In this document: positions 22,735 to 35,090 of the stretch, one piece after another
Layout of the letters: every line of letters begins with the position of its first letter
Numbering within the stretch: the first letter of the stretch is position 1
NCBI GenBank assembly: GCA_036924285.1
Contig: JAYKYS010000007.1
Location: 6,386,001-6,450,000 of the forward strand
Source: Asterella californica
Taxonomy: Eukaryota; Streptophyta; Marchantiopsida; Marchantiales; Aytoniaceae
Reading direction: 5' to 3'
Length of the DNA: 64,000 nucleotides
Notes under the pieces: generated by a model
Database searches by the model: none
The model's input: the letters and a program-made list of their open reading frames with translations, nothing else
Told to the model about the DNA's origin: nothing
Position numbers and translations under genes: made by a program

Positions 22735-25215
22735 TAGTACTTCATGTTCTTCTTACGTGTATAAAGCTGGCACTGCCCTATCATAACGGTGCCGACGTTG
22801 GAAGAAACCTGCCTTATACACCTGGATGCGACCATATGCATCTATCGATCTAAACTGCGGGTGTTGTCTGGTTTTAATGCAGACCGTTATTTTGACGCGT
22901 CCTCCACCACCATTGATGCTAGTACAAGCGCAATTTGGCCCTCAACACAATTTGCTAAAGAGGTTTTACCCGCGAATTAGCTTGCTCATGTTAGTGATCA
23001 GTTAGATCTGATTTGAGCTTTTTGTACATTGAATTATAACCAAGTTGTCCTAGATAGACTTTTCCATTTTCTTTCCGGAAATAAACATAAGGAGAGTGAT
23101 TTATATTGCCACGTCTTTTGCCCGTACAGAGGCGTTGGAGATAGCCAAGTCGTGGAGGGTTGGAATCGGACTAATGTCACTGTATTCTACGATGAATGAA
23201 GACCGACTGTTTCAAAGTTAGACCGCTAAGGGTAGATAAGATGTAATAGATAAGAACAAACTAGTCGGAGGTAGGCAATTTTGCAGCTTTGACAGACTGC
23301 CAACCTCATCAATATGTGGATGGAGGATTCGTATTCAGGAACACAATGATGCTGCGGAGGTTTCCAGACCTTAGTGATAGGTTGGGTTTACATAGTACAG
23401 CGGAGTGTGTAACAAGTTCTCTGTCCTGGGTTATCAACATGTGCTCATGAATTTAAGCTCTCAGAGCTAGATCTTGTTTCGGCAGAACGGTGCCCATATC
23501 CCCACGTTGACCCGAGAGAAGTAAATGTGAATTCTCACTGGCGTGTTTCATTTTGTGGTTTGTGGTTCACTCTTTGTGAAGTAATCAGGGAATCACGGTG
23601 TTCCGATAACCCTTGACCTGCTTCTTTGAACACAGCGACAGCGGTGTGCTTTGGGAATCTCATGAACAGGGTATAGTCTACGATAAACCGTCCCTCAGCA
23701 CATGCTAACGGACCTATTCTCACTCCCTGCCTTCTCATTCCTTGTCTTCTCGCACTCGGCTGTCATCCACTTTAAAACAAGTTCTATGCTGCTTTGTGTT
23801 TACAGATTGAACTCGACGTTTCATTCCAAGATCTGTCGCCACTGGATAGTATTGGTGTCACTAGAGTTATCTCATCATCACTCGGAACTTTCTTCGGTGA
23901 CAGTAGAGACTGCTTCTCCATGCACTGACGTTATATGAGTAGAAGTGGCAAGTAGAGGAGGTTATGTTCCTTGATCAGACATGGAAAACTGAAGCATAAA
24001 GTGAATGGAAAAGCTATTTGTCACGCACTTGAGCCAACTTCACTCCAGTCGATATTCCAGTTGATCGCTCACGTGTGAAGGAGAGGACGTGCAGTCCATA
24101 TTCCAGTTGATCACTCACAGTGTAAAGGAGAGGACGTGCAAGATTGAAGATGGTACTACAGAACCAAAAATCTTATCTAAAAGTCACAGTATTATTAGTA
24201 CTAGCCACGATCCACAAGTAGTGTGGAAACAGAAATAATTAAAACTAGGATTGAGAGTTCGCGTTCCGAGCGTGGTCTCTGTATTTCCCCGTCTTTCCTA
24301 CGTGTGCTGAGTATCGATTCCGGATGGTACTTTGCACAGATTAGGTTATGTGGGCGAGGTGTTTCAGATTCGCCAGGATTATGTATGTGATGTAGTTCCG
24401 ATCTTTTACTCTGTATGCTCTTTCTTTTTTCGTTTCAGCTCTTCAGTTTTCATGCTTCTGTAAGTAGCTTTTTCTGCGTTTGCGCTTTCCTCTACACTAA
24501 CCTAATATGCTCTTCAATTTTACTTCCATGACTTCAGCTTTCTTTTCGTCCTTCGCCTAACTATGTATTTCATTTATGTACAATTGTACTTCTATCCAGA
24601 GATAGTTTTGGTTATGACTCGGGAACAAATCTGTGGTGTTTCGTCGGAACAGTGTCTGATTGCACGTTGAGATACTCTTACCGTTTCACCCATATTGTTT
24701 TTTTCCTAATTGACGTTGGACTGGCTCATGTCGAGGAAGAGGTCCTAACTTCCATTTTTCGATTCTAGCTTGGAACAGCTTGGAGGAGTTATGGCAGCGG
24801 CTATCCCCAGCCAAGTCAGGACGTAGAGGATGCAATGTTTTAATAAAGTTGCGGGCATCTCTTTACATGTAAAGAATTACATTGCATGTTTCAGTTGTTT
24901 TGGTCAAGCACATAGTGCTCTCGTGGCTTGAACAACTATGACTGTTTCATCGTAAGATTTTGATCATTCATTGTTTTGAGAGTAGTTTCACGTTGGGGGC
25001 ATTTCAGGGTTGGATGATGGCAACATGGATCAGGGTGGATCACTATTCTGTGCTTCGCACTCGTCAGTTGAGCTTGACTATTTTCGTCGCTTTATTCGAT
25101 TCATTTGACGCAAAAGATCGAGCATTGACATACACTGTCAAATCTATCCGTGGAGCTCTAGTAGCACACCTACGTTGAGAACCGGTGGTGGAGCAGCTGA
25201 ATTACTCGTCATTAG
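22735..25215. other. No gene recognised
   Basis: Only short unassigned frames. A 46-base tandem pair lies at 24052-24143 (units start atattccagttgatc). Confidence 0.4.
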
Positions 25216-25578
25216 TGGATTGTCCGAATCCTTAACAATGAAAATGATTTGGTACAGTCACAGAATACAATTGTTGTAACTCCAGCCGATGAGAGCATAT
25301 TGGGATTGGTCCCCTCAGCGGATGTTGAGTGCAAGGAACATGTTACCTATATTCCATAGCTCTTCTATATAGCGCTAGAAGAGGCCCAAGCAGTAGAGGG
25401 ATTCAAGTCTGCAGCTGTTGCCAAGGAAGATGTCATAACAGCCGGACTAATGAAAGATTTGGCTCAAGATAGAAGCGGTGAGAGTAGTGTTCCCACAGAT
25501 AGAACTAGTGGTGCAAATCACACACCTAGTCCCAGTGATGTTCATTTCAATCATCACATGTTTTACTACTCCGTCTAG
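25216..25578 (+). pseudogene. Unassigned open frame with one internal stop
   Basis: One plus-strand frame is readable from 25216 to the stop at 25576-25578, apart from a TAG at 25357-25359. The composition is acidic and Ser/Thr-rich (VTPADESILGLVPSADVECK; later EEAQAVEGFKSAAVAKEDV). There is no recognisable domain and no clear start codon. It may be a decayed exon or a piece of an old transposon protein. Confidence 0.3.
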
Positions 25579-25689
25579 TTGGATTACTCAAGATCAAAGT
25601 CAAATTTTTCATTAGCAAGTAGACTTGATGCACTAGGACGTCATGATCAACTATCACAGCTCATAATGTGTTAATTGTGTTCAAATGTT

Positions 25690-26190
25690 CATTTGCTCCA
25701 TAAGAGAAGGATAATAATATGTCAATCATCATGCTTATCATACAATCAGTATATTAATAGAATGATGATAATGTGTCAATCCATAGCTTATAATTTGAAT
25801 GAAAATTCCATAATAGAATGACAAGGAAATGTCAATCCCTTAGTTTAACATACAATCCTCATATGAAAATGACAATAACGTGCCAATTCTAACTTAGTTT
25901 AACATACAATCCTCATATGAAAATGACAATAACGTGCCAATTCTAACTTATTGTTGAAAATTTCATAAGAGAATGAAAAGAATGTGTCAATCTCTTAGTT
26001 TATGATAACAAATTGCGTATCGAGATGACAATATGTGTCAATCAGGAGCTTATCATTGAAAATAAATAGAATGACAAGAATGTCTAAATTTTGAGTTTAT
26101 CCTACACTCCGCGTAACAAAGTGTGTTAATCCAAATCTCATTATGAGATTTTTATAAGAGAATGACAAGAAACGATCAATCGGCTTATTT
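25690..26190. repeat. AT-rich degenerate minisatellite
   Basis: Repeated units of roughly 50-75 bases built on gaatgacaa(g)aatgtgtcaat, each followed by a cttagttta..acaatcctcata-type stretch. Two adjacent units (from about 25850) are nearly identical; the others have drifted. Confidence 0.75.
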
Positions 26191-29132
26191 TTTGAAAAAA
26201 TGATAAAACATTAGAATAAATCAAATAACTAAAAAATAAGAAATTTCTTATTTCTTATTTTAATATTCCCAGAAATTATTAACTTATTGAAGATAACATA
26301 AAATACGTATATGAACATAACATTAAGATGACATTGTGACTACTATGCAATCTGTCTGCGATCACCATCGTTCTCAGAGAAGTCACATTATATTGTTATT
26401 ACGTGAACGCGGTCTTGTCACGACTCAGTTCCGAAGAGCGAGGATCGGAGTCAATGAAATCCATACAATTGCTGGTGGCAGGTAGGACTAACACATATGC
26501 ATGCTGCGAGAGGAGGCCACGATAGAGCCACCAAGATAAACGTTTCGTCCAACGTGTTATAATTGATTGCATCTTCATTTCCATGTCTTCAGATTGGTCG
26601 TAGGTCATCAGAATCCTATAAAACCATCAAACGTTACATCGTGATACAAGGACGAGACATTACAGAAGTAATAAGAAGACATGTCCAGAATACATCAATC
26701 AGACTTCAAATCTATTGGTTAGCCTTCTCTGGATTGTTGCTTCCGAGAGATGTCATTTCATAAATAGATGAGAAGCTAGCAAGATCTTGTTTGTGTGTTT
26801 ATTCGAATTGTGGTTGGATCCAAGGATATGACACGAAGGGACGAACAACATGTGTTCATGCACATCATTTTATCATCATCCATTGGTCAGACGAACACGT
26901 AAAGACAACATTCAAAAATCTCACTTCATATTGGACTCCACATAACACAAGCAATCGAGAGACTACCATGCTATCCGATCAAAAGATGATCTAAAAGCCA
27001 CGAGAAGGACCAAGTAGGAAATATTTCAGTGAGGTATGCCCAAGTAAATTTCTTAATATTTACATCCTCTATCAAAGACAGAGGAAGTGAATGTGTACGT
27101 GTGTCTCACTTTTCACATACCATGAGCGGAAAAAAACATGTTAGTGTATAATTTACAAAGTCAAACTTCAATACGAGAAAACAAATGAAAAGACGTGAAA
27201 GAAGTAGGCGACTGAACAGAGAGAAAAATGGATGAACCAACTCTCGAGGCTAATTGGCATCTTTTGTATTCTCAACCGATTGGAATTCTGAAAAGTTATG
27301 TTGAAATGGTGTACATTCGGATGTTTTGCACGTTGAAATTTGACAGGATGACAAATTGCTTCTTAGATAAACCAGAGAAACTGAGAAATGATTAAAATAA
27401 ATCAGTTTTCGTTTGTTATCATCGGATAATTTTCGGTTCTATAAAATTTTTACCTCGACCACTAGGATGAACTCGAGTAAAACTGCTATTGATGAGTACC
27501 AATAGAGATTCCAATGCACCTATCCATTTCTCATCTAGACTCCAACAATGCTCGGGGAGTTTTAGAGGCTTTGTGTTATAACTTCAGCTCCTTCCGAGAA
27601 GTTCCCAATCTTGTAACCAAATCTTTTAGAAATTTATGAGAGTAAATTTTGGTTTTAAGTGTAAATTTGGTAAATTTCTTACAAAAATCTATGATTCTCG
27701 ATTTGTTTTTCCTTCCGTAAAAAATCTTGATTTCACCACAAGACTCCCCAAATACTGATATAAAGTGAGTAATTTCTCTTTTATCATTACAAGTCCTAAT
27801 TTCTCTAATTTATTCTTTCAAAATCAAGTGAGAACTCAGAACTTAATTCTTAAAAAAGTTACATAACCAAGTGCAAATAATATCCTATTAAATATATATT
27901 GTTTTTGATATATGTTGCTACAACAAATATAAACACAAATATCGCAGGTAAATATATCAACAAAAGTATTTTGGATATAGCAATAAATTAATTTATTCGC
28001 AACCCACCTGCAAAATGAGTTACTCATGGTTGCCAAACATATTTGTAAGGGCACTAGGGGTTTACTAAAACTGTGAATGATCTATGAAATTTAATTTCTA
28101 ACCATAGGAGGTCAATCAGGTTTTTGAACACATACAACTCTTGAAAAACCACTCCAAATATAATCTATATTAGGGAGGTTCAAACCACCACCTATAACAA
28201 CAAGGTGTTGCGCTTGCAGTGGGATTGCTGGACTATGCATTTGAGATTTATTCCAATCTAAACTTTAAACTAACAGTTCATTTTTTTCACAAGATTCACA
28301 ATCAAGGATTAGTTCTACATTCAAAAATATCTCAAAGTAAAAACTAGTGGAGATGTCGACTAGATTGTATTTCCATACTAGATGAAATTTTGATTTTGTG
28401 GGATCCTACTAGATCCTGTTGCAACACATCCGGCTAATGGTGGGCATAAAGGTGCTTTAATTCGCGCTTCACTTTCTAGACTACAGTTTTGGTCCTTCTA
28501 TCGCATCTATGATGCAAGGCCCGAACGCATCGTCGGACTCCACAATGATAGATCCATATATACTATAATTAGCTTATATACTAAGCATCCCTCAGGTTAC
28601 AACAACTGCCCATATCGACGAGACATCCAGCTTGATCCTTATGGATACAACACACTTGCTTGCACGCATGACAAGAGATACTGATGCCGAAAGCCCGCAG
28701 GCTAGAAAGAGGATTTGCTTACATTATAGGGAAGTTATCACGGATCGAGTTGAATTCACACAGTCTAAAGATGGAGGTTCTGTTGCCTTTTGGGTGGTAT
28801 GACTTCATCACTCGGATTCGCTTCCCACTCTCTTATATAAGCATGACTACTTGGAATATCGATGGATTGCGTATGTCACATCGTCGATATTCTTTAAAGG
28901 TCTTTCTAAAGATACAAAAGCCGCAAGTATTGATTATACATGTGTCTCATCTGTAGGTGAGACCTTCACTTTTTAGTACACACAATTTCGAGCTAGTATG
29001 TGATACTCGTAGTAGACTCTGTTAGCCAAAATGAGAGAATGATAATTTTGCTTCATAAAGACTGTAAGATATCGAAATTTCATGTTCTTTTTGCTTTGTA
29101 TTGCGTATATATATTATGTATACTTATGCAAT
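26191..29132. other. AT-rich non-coding stretch
   Basis: No gene recognised on either strand. It includes short palindromic AT runs (near 26240) and many stop codons in all frames. Confidence 0.4.
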
Positions 29133-30222
29133 TATCATATCAGGTTTTACGTGAAGGTTTTCTAGGAAAGAGTGAGATTCCTAACTGTGGAGATATTATG
29201 TGTTGAATAGAGACAAGAAAGAGAAAAACAACCACGAGAACAAGCTTCACAAGATCTACTAACTCTCACTTTATATACACTCTCAATTCTTTTTTCTATG
29301 AACATTAAATCAAAAACATACTTCAGTGGTGTGTAATCGGCACCCAACCTCATAAAACAAGTATTTGAATCTCAACCTAGATCCAAAACTACCGAAACGT
29401 AACTCAAAGTAAAGAAAAAATCCATTTGTTAACAAAAAGCTTTGCAACAATATCGTAGAATCCAAAACTGATCCAAGCAACATCTATGTACAAGCCCTTA
29501 GCTAAAACTCGCTACCACAAGCCGTACATAACCAACTAGAATTCTAATGAATCCAAAAAGAACGAAAACCGTACGAAGGAACTGAAGACGGTCTATCCGA
29601 GAACTTTCTTCTTTCGTCTAACGGTCTTCAGATGTTGATAAGGTCTTCCTTCTTGACTCTGTTGGCTCTAAGAACTTTCAGATCAAACATCCAACACCCA
29701 AGATATGAACAAGTTTTGGTCGCAAGTGATCGAAATCTTAAAACCTCCTCCATACATCCTAAATCCACGCACACCGCTCAAACGAATACCCTGATATGTG
29801 ATTCGTTTTCCTTGATGGATAGATCTGGCTACCTTGATCTCAACGAGACTCCAAACAAGCTGTTGGAGTTCCCCTCGCAAAAACACGCAAGAAATTTGAT
29901 CCCAAGAAGCAAAAAACTTACATAAATAGACTCTCTAGGCTCAAATTCGCTCACTACATCCAAACCAACAATCCAATCTATATACGATCTTCTCCTATAT
30001 GTAGATGAAGACTCTCTGATCATGTCGACATCAAGAACAAAGAACTTGACCCACTGATCACCAAGACCTGTCCAACCTCAAGTTGTAGGCGAATGAAAAA
30101 CTCACGTAAACACTTCCCTACGAGCCAATTCCACCTAGACTCCCAAACCGTCCGATGAAAGTTCTTATCGTCTTCAATTTCCTACAGAACTTGATGTTTT
30201 GATCCGTTGGATCCAAGGACAG
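29133..30222 (-). repeat. Decayed G-family LTR, interrupted by G2
   Basis: Aligns with the left half of the LTRs at 3130 and 54107: a ctgtggagatattatgtgttgaa stretch, then the ttaacaaa and cctccatacatcc regions, ending at ccaaggacag (30222). It is far more diverged than the other LTRs. The rest of this LTR is absent to the right, where G2 begins, so G2 apparently inserted here. Confidence 0.7.
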
Positions 30223-33200
30223 TGTCGTGATCCTCAATCTCAAGATCAGACACAGACGCGAACAACATAACTCTAGTGGACTTGCGCTAGGTTGTGAACG
30301 CTGCGAGTAGGACTTAACGGCTTGACCGAGAAGTCAGAAACATTGAGTTATGACATAAAGGTCTATCCTAAAAAGATCCCAAACGAACGTTGACCTAAGA
30401 GGGCAAGTCTGGAAACGAATCAAAACCTGAGATCGAAACATAAGTTTGAGACGTACGTCCTAGACGTGAGTCCAAGACATTGAGACTGAGACGTGGGTCA
30501 GGCGTAGACGGATCGTGGTTCGGAAGTTGATCCGAACCACAGTGTCCAAGTCTAACGCTGGACCACTGTTTCTCAGAAAAATAGAGCTCCAACGACGTTT
30601 TGGATCGTGGACGGAGCTTCGCATAAGATCTCGAGACGAGTAAAGTATCATTGAAAAGGACTCGGCGAGAGCTTTCCAGTGATATGTAAAACTCTTGAAA
30701 TTGACCTCGGAGCTGAGAATTATGAACGATCTCGTGATCGGGTTGTGATATAATTTTCAAGGACCAAAGAGGAGGACGAGGCCACGGATCCCCAGAAGTA
30801 TATATGAGGGGGGCTCAATGCTTTGGTGGGTCAAGACGAGTCACCCGACCCTAGAGTTTGGCAGGCAGACTATGGGGGCATGAGGTGATGATTGGGTCAG
30901 TACCAATGTACGTTCCGGTCCAGACTTAGATGTTTGGACTTAGGAACAATCCAAGGGATGAGGCAAGATTAACGAACGAGACGAGTTAGACTATCGTTCG
31001 GGTGCCTGGACCCAGACGGACATCACGGACGGTTGGATCGTCAGGTGTGCTGGAGATACTGTTTAAGACCTTGGAGTTTACAAGAAGTCCGCCTCAAGTC
31101 ATGTTGTGACTTGCTCATGTTATAAGACTGACCTAGTTGGGTCTGGGTCGAGACTTAAGGAATGTTGAGCTTGAGAGTTATGAAGACGGTCCGACTCCGA
31201 TCCTGATCAAACAGAGTTAAGGTAAGTGTGCATGAACGCTAACATGTGACTGTGGTTTGCAAGTTAGCCTTGTGAGTTTCGTGACCTACTGAACAAGGGC
31301 TTTCGTTGACGCAACAAGGCAGTAAGTGCACGAAAAGTGATATCAGAGCTCTGGCGCTTCGGTGAGCGAGAACTCGGGATAGCGGTTGAAGACTAAACGC
31401 TTGAGGAGGGACGCGAGATACGAAGCCGATCAACGTTTCTAAGGGAACACCTAGAGCAATGGTCGATGTAGGACAGAGTTTCAAGAGAAAGATCAAGAAA
31501 CGAGTGGCGGCTGACACCGAGATCAGATCAACTCGAGCTAGCCACGAGGTACAGTTAGTAGACAATAACTGACAACCTTCGTCCCAGCTACAGCACTTGT
31601 GCAGCAAGATGGAGTCTTATCAACGATAACCAACGATTTAGGCGCAGAAAGTCAAGGAGCTTTGTATGTAGAGCTCATCAAGATGATGAAGATCATGCAG
31701 GAGGGTATGATCTCGAGGGATAAATGTATTACCGAGCTTGAGGTAGGCCAAGGGAGTTCTTCGTCTACCAGGAAGCTTTGTAAGACGAATTTGTCGACCC
31801 CGTTTTCAGATATAGGACAGGCTCGTAAGGTTAAGAATTTCTTAACAGAGTTGCACTTATACTTTGAGACGCAACATGTAAGGAGTCAGACAAGGTGAGA
31901 ATGGCGGTTACGTTCCTGAAAGATCATGCGCTTCTATGGTGGACAACATACAGGGCATGCCTTGATCGTCTCGGCGCTTGGTTGGAAAGAGTTCAAGGAG
32001 TTGCTCGCGGGACGATTTACTCTAGAGTATCAAAGGATTTGGGATGGTGAGTTAGTTAGGTTGAAGCAGACGGGAGCTTTGAGTGCTTATGTGTACGAGT
32101 TTAGTGCTAAGCTAGATTCGTTCTCTAAGTGGATTGAGGAGATCAAAATATGTATATTTATTGGAGACTAAAGTCTAGCTCGGAGAAGGCTCTCTTTCGG
32201 ATGTCGAAGCTATCTGGGACTTGTACCAAACTTTTGAAGCTAGCGGAACGGATTGAGGACGACGAAGTCCAACAACAGAAACCTTTCGAACCACACAACA
32301 TAGACAAGGTTCATAAGAAGAACAAGGACTTCAAGCGATAATGAGATGGGAGTGAGAAGGTTGGAAGGATTCTTCTACCATGGTAGCAAAGCTACAACAA
32401 GACCTAAGGAGCAAACACCTCAGAAAGACAATGGTGCTAAGTTTACTTGCTACAACTGTGACGAGGAGGATCATATTGCTAAAGGATGCACGAAACCTAA
32501 AGTTAGTAGTTGTAGCATGAATACGTTTGGTGCAAAGGACTTGTTGGAGGGCTAGATGACTGTGACCTTGAGAACCACGAAGAAGACTTCGGGACTGATA
32601 TTTTTACAAGCCAAAATGCTAACGTGATGTTACTTTCCTTGTGGACGTAGGAGCGACCCACTCCTTCACAGTCTGAAGTTGGTGAAGAAGTTGGGCTTGT
32701 CTACCTCTAAGACAGACAAGCCTATTCATATGTGTTTTGTCAAGAGCAAGACATACCAAACTTCTAAAGTGACCTTGGGCGTACGATTTGCGTATGAGAA
32801 GTTGGAGTTCACGGTGTGCGAGATGGACGACATCCATGTGGTTTTAGAAAACATTTTCTTAGACAGATTTGAAGTGGAACTTAGGCAGAAATCATTGAGG
32901 TTGAACGTCAAAGTTAAAGGGCCGAAGTTGGGAGTGAGGATGATTCGAAAGACGTGAAAAATCGACGATTTTGCGATGAATTTGATCAAAGATAAACATA
33001 TGGACTTCAACGACGGAATCATGTGTTTGATGCGAGTTGTAGATTTGATGGCGGGTGACGGACAAGAAGAAACATCAAGAGATGCGACTAAACTTCCGAA
33101 GGTGCTTCACGAAGTGATTAAGGAGTTTGAGGATGTCTTGACGGATGAGTTACTTGCTAAATTATCTCCAAGGCGGGTGGTGGATCACAAGATCGAGGTC

Positions 33201-34135
33201 TTGCCAAGGTCAGAACCACCTTCCAAAGCTCCTTATCGTCTCAACCAGGTGGAACTCCTTGAGTTGAAAAGACAACTCGGTGAGCTATTAGCACGGGGAT
33301 ATATTCGAACTAGCAAGTCATCTTATGGAGCCCCAGTTCTTTTTGCAAAGAAGAAGGATGAAAAGTTAGGACTCTGTGTAGATTATCTTGCGCTCAATAG
33401 GTGATGGTGAAGAATATTATCCTTACCAAGGATAGATGACTTGTTTGATAGGTTAGCGGGCGCAAAGTACTTCAGCATGATAGACTTGAAGACAAGATAT
33501 TATCAAATCCGGATAGCTAATCCAGATGTTGAGAAGACCGCTTGTCGAACCAGATACGGATCCTTTGAATTCGTGATGATGTCATTTGGACTATGCAACG
33601 CCCCTTTGACGTTCACTACATTGACGAACAAATTTTTTCGCGAGGAGATGGACGAGTTTGTCATTGTTTACATCGGCTACATCTTGATCTACTCCAAAAC
33701 CTTGGAGTCACACGCGGAGCAGCTAAGGGTGGTGTTGATAAAACTGCGGGAGCATAAGTTGTTAACCAACGTTGACAAGAGTGAATTTGATTTGGAACGC
33801 ATTAACTTCTTGAGACATGTCATTAGTGTAGAAGGAGTCGGCCCAGATATACAGAAGGTGGATGCGATTGAGACTTGGGAACCTCTGACTACAATAAAGA
33901 GGATACGGCGATTCTTAGGATTGGTGCAGTTCTACTGTAAGTATGTGGAGTGGTTTTCAAAGATCAATACTGTAAGTATGTGGAGTGGTTTTCAAAGATC
34001 ACGAATCCGCTAACGGACTGGACAAAAAAAGTCGCACAGATAAGTTGGACCAATGAGGTGGATGATGGGTTCAAAATGATCAGATTCATTTTGTCAAAGA
34101 CGTCAGTCTTGAAGCTGCAGGAGTTTGCTTTGCTG
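30223..34135 (+). mobile_element. Ty3/gypsy element G2, 3'-truncated
   Basis: A plus-strand element of a different lineage from G1 and G3. The candidate 5' LTR starts TGTCGTGATCC at 30223 and ends between 31316 and 31337. A primer-binding site tgatatcagagc at 31338-31349 nearly matches the initiator-Met type TGGTATCAGAGC. Gag, zinc knuckle, protease-like region and RT follow. The coding region stops abruptly near 34135 within the start of RNase H, where the duplicated segment A begins, so RNase H, integrase and the 3' LTR are gone. Confidence 0.75.
31599..34135 (+). pseudogene. gag-pol of G2, broken
   Basis: Gag pieces at about 31599-32341 include SAYVYEFSAKLDSFSKW. A CCHC knuckle CYNCDEEDHIAKGC lies near 32450-32490. 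A protease-like LVDVGATHSFT segment lies near 32640. RT spans 33100-33950 with APVLFAKKKDEKLGLCVDY, a FSMIDLKTRYYQIRI block and FGLCNAP. The catalytic box, normally YxDD, reads YIGYIL, so both aspartates are lost. A stop and frame change follow LALNR (about 33403). A 34-base direct duplication lies at 33935-34000. The element is non-functional. Confidence 0.8.
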
Positions 34136-34818
34136 TATAAAACTGCAACGGTTTTGCTCCTTCCTAGCACTCTCTCCTCTCCTCAGTGGACTTGCCTTTT
34201 CACTCGCCTATTTTGTAGCACTAAGTGCTACAAAATTGCCATTGCTTTCCTATTACAAATGCCATTGCTTTCCTATTACAAATTCATTACAAATTCGCCA
34301 TTGCTTTCCTATTACACCACCGCAGCGTATACCTAACTCTACCTTAGAAACTCGCTTATTCAAGGCATGGATCCAAATTTCTACTCAGTTCGTTTGGGAC
34401 CCACCTGTTATAACTGTTCCTGCTCCATTTTCGCTTTGGCAATTCCTCAATCTTTTACGCTCCAACACTATTCCATGGTCCTCGGTTCCAGAGGGACAAG
34501 CTAACATTACAGTGCAACAAGTTCAGCAGAGGCTAGCCAGCTTGGGGATATCTAACTTGAAGGAAGACTTTATTACTGCCTTGCAGACACGGTCTCTTAT
34601 GCCAACATTTCTTCATAAGCTGGCTGGTCCGTGGCTCGCTGGGATCACAATTCTTCATGCAGACGACTCGTTGCCGCCAACGCATTGGCTGTTACTCCGA
34701 CCGCAACAGAGGTGATTTCAGGCCACGTTTACACTGCCAGTTTCAGAAATCTAAGCTTTGCTTATCTCGCACAACCAGGACTTACTACATGAGCGTCTAA
34801 ATTCACGATGGGAATTGA

Positions 34819-35090
34819 TTGGTCAACTCAGCGATGTACTGCTTTATGGACTACTTCACATACTTCGGGCTTACACCGTCATGCTTCAGTTTTCATTTGA
34901 CGTCTCTTACAAATGAACGAGCAGCATTGGTTTTGCCAATAGTGCAACCCTGCACTGCTTGCTTACATCCGTTGGAGGATACATCACATGTCTTCATTCT
35001 CTGCTTTGCACGACTACCGGCATGGTTACTACTTGCTAATGCATGTCCGGATTTGAGTTCGGGAATACTCACAGTACTACAAGGAGATCC
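34819..35090 (+). pseudogene. LINE-like zinc-finger remnant, copy A
   Basis: A frame containing CTACLHPLEDTSHVFILC followed by RLPAWLLL, resembling the zf-RVT finger (C-x2-C...H-x4-C...W) found after reverse transcriptase in plant LINEs. An upstream block QQVQQRLASLGISNLKED (about 34510-34560) belongs to the same remnant. A polyadenylation-like aataaacacaac lies near 35735. Family assignment is tentative. Confidence 0.4.
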
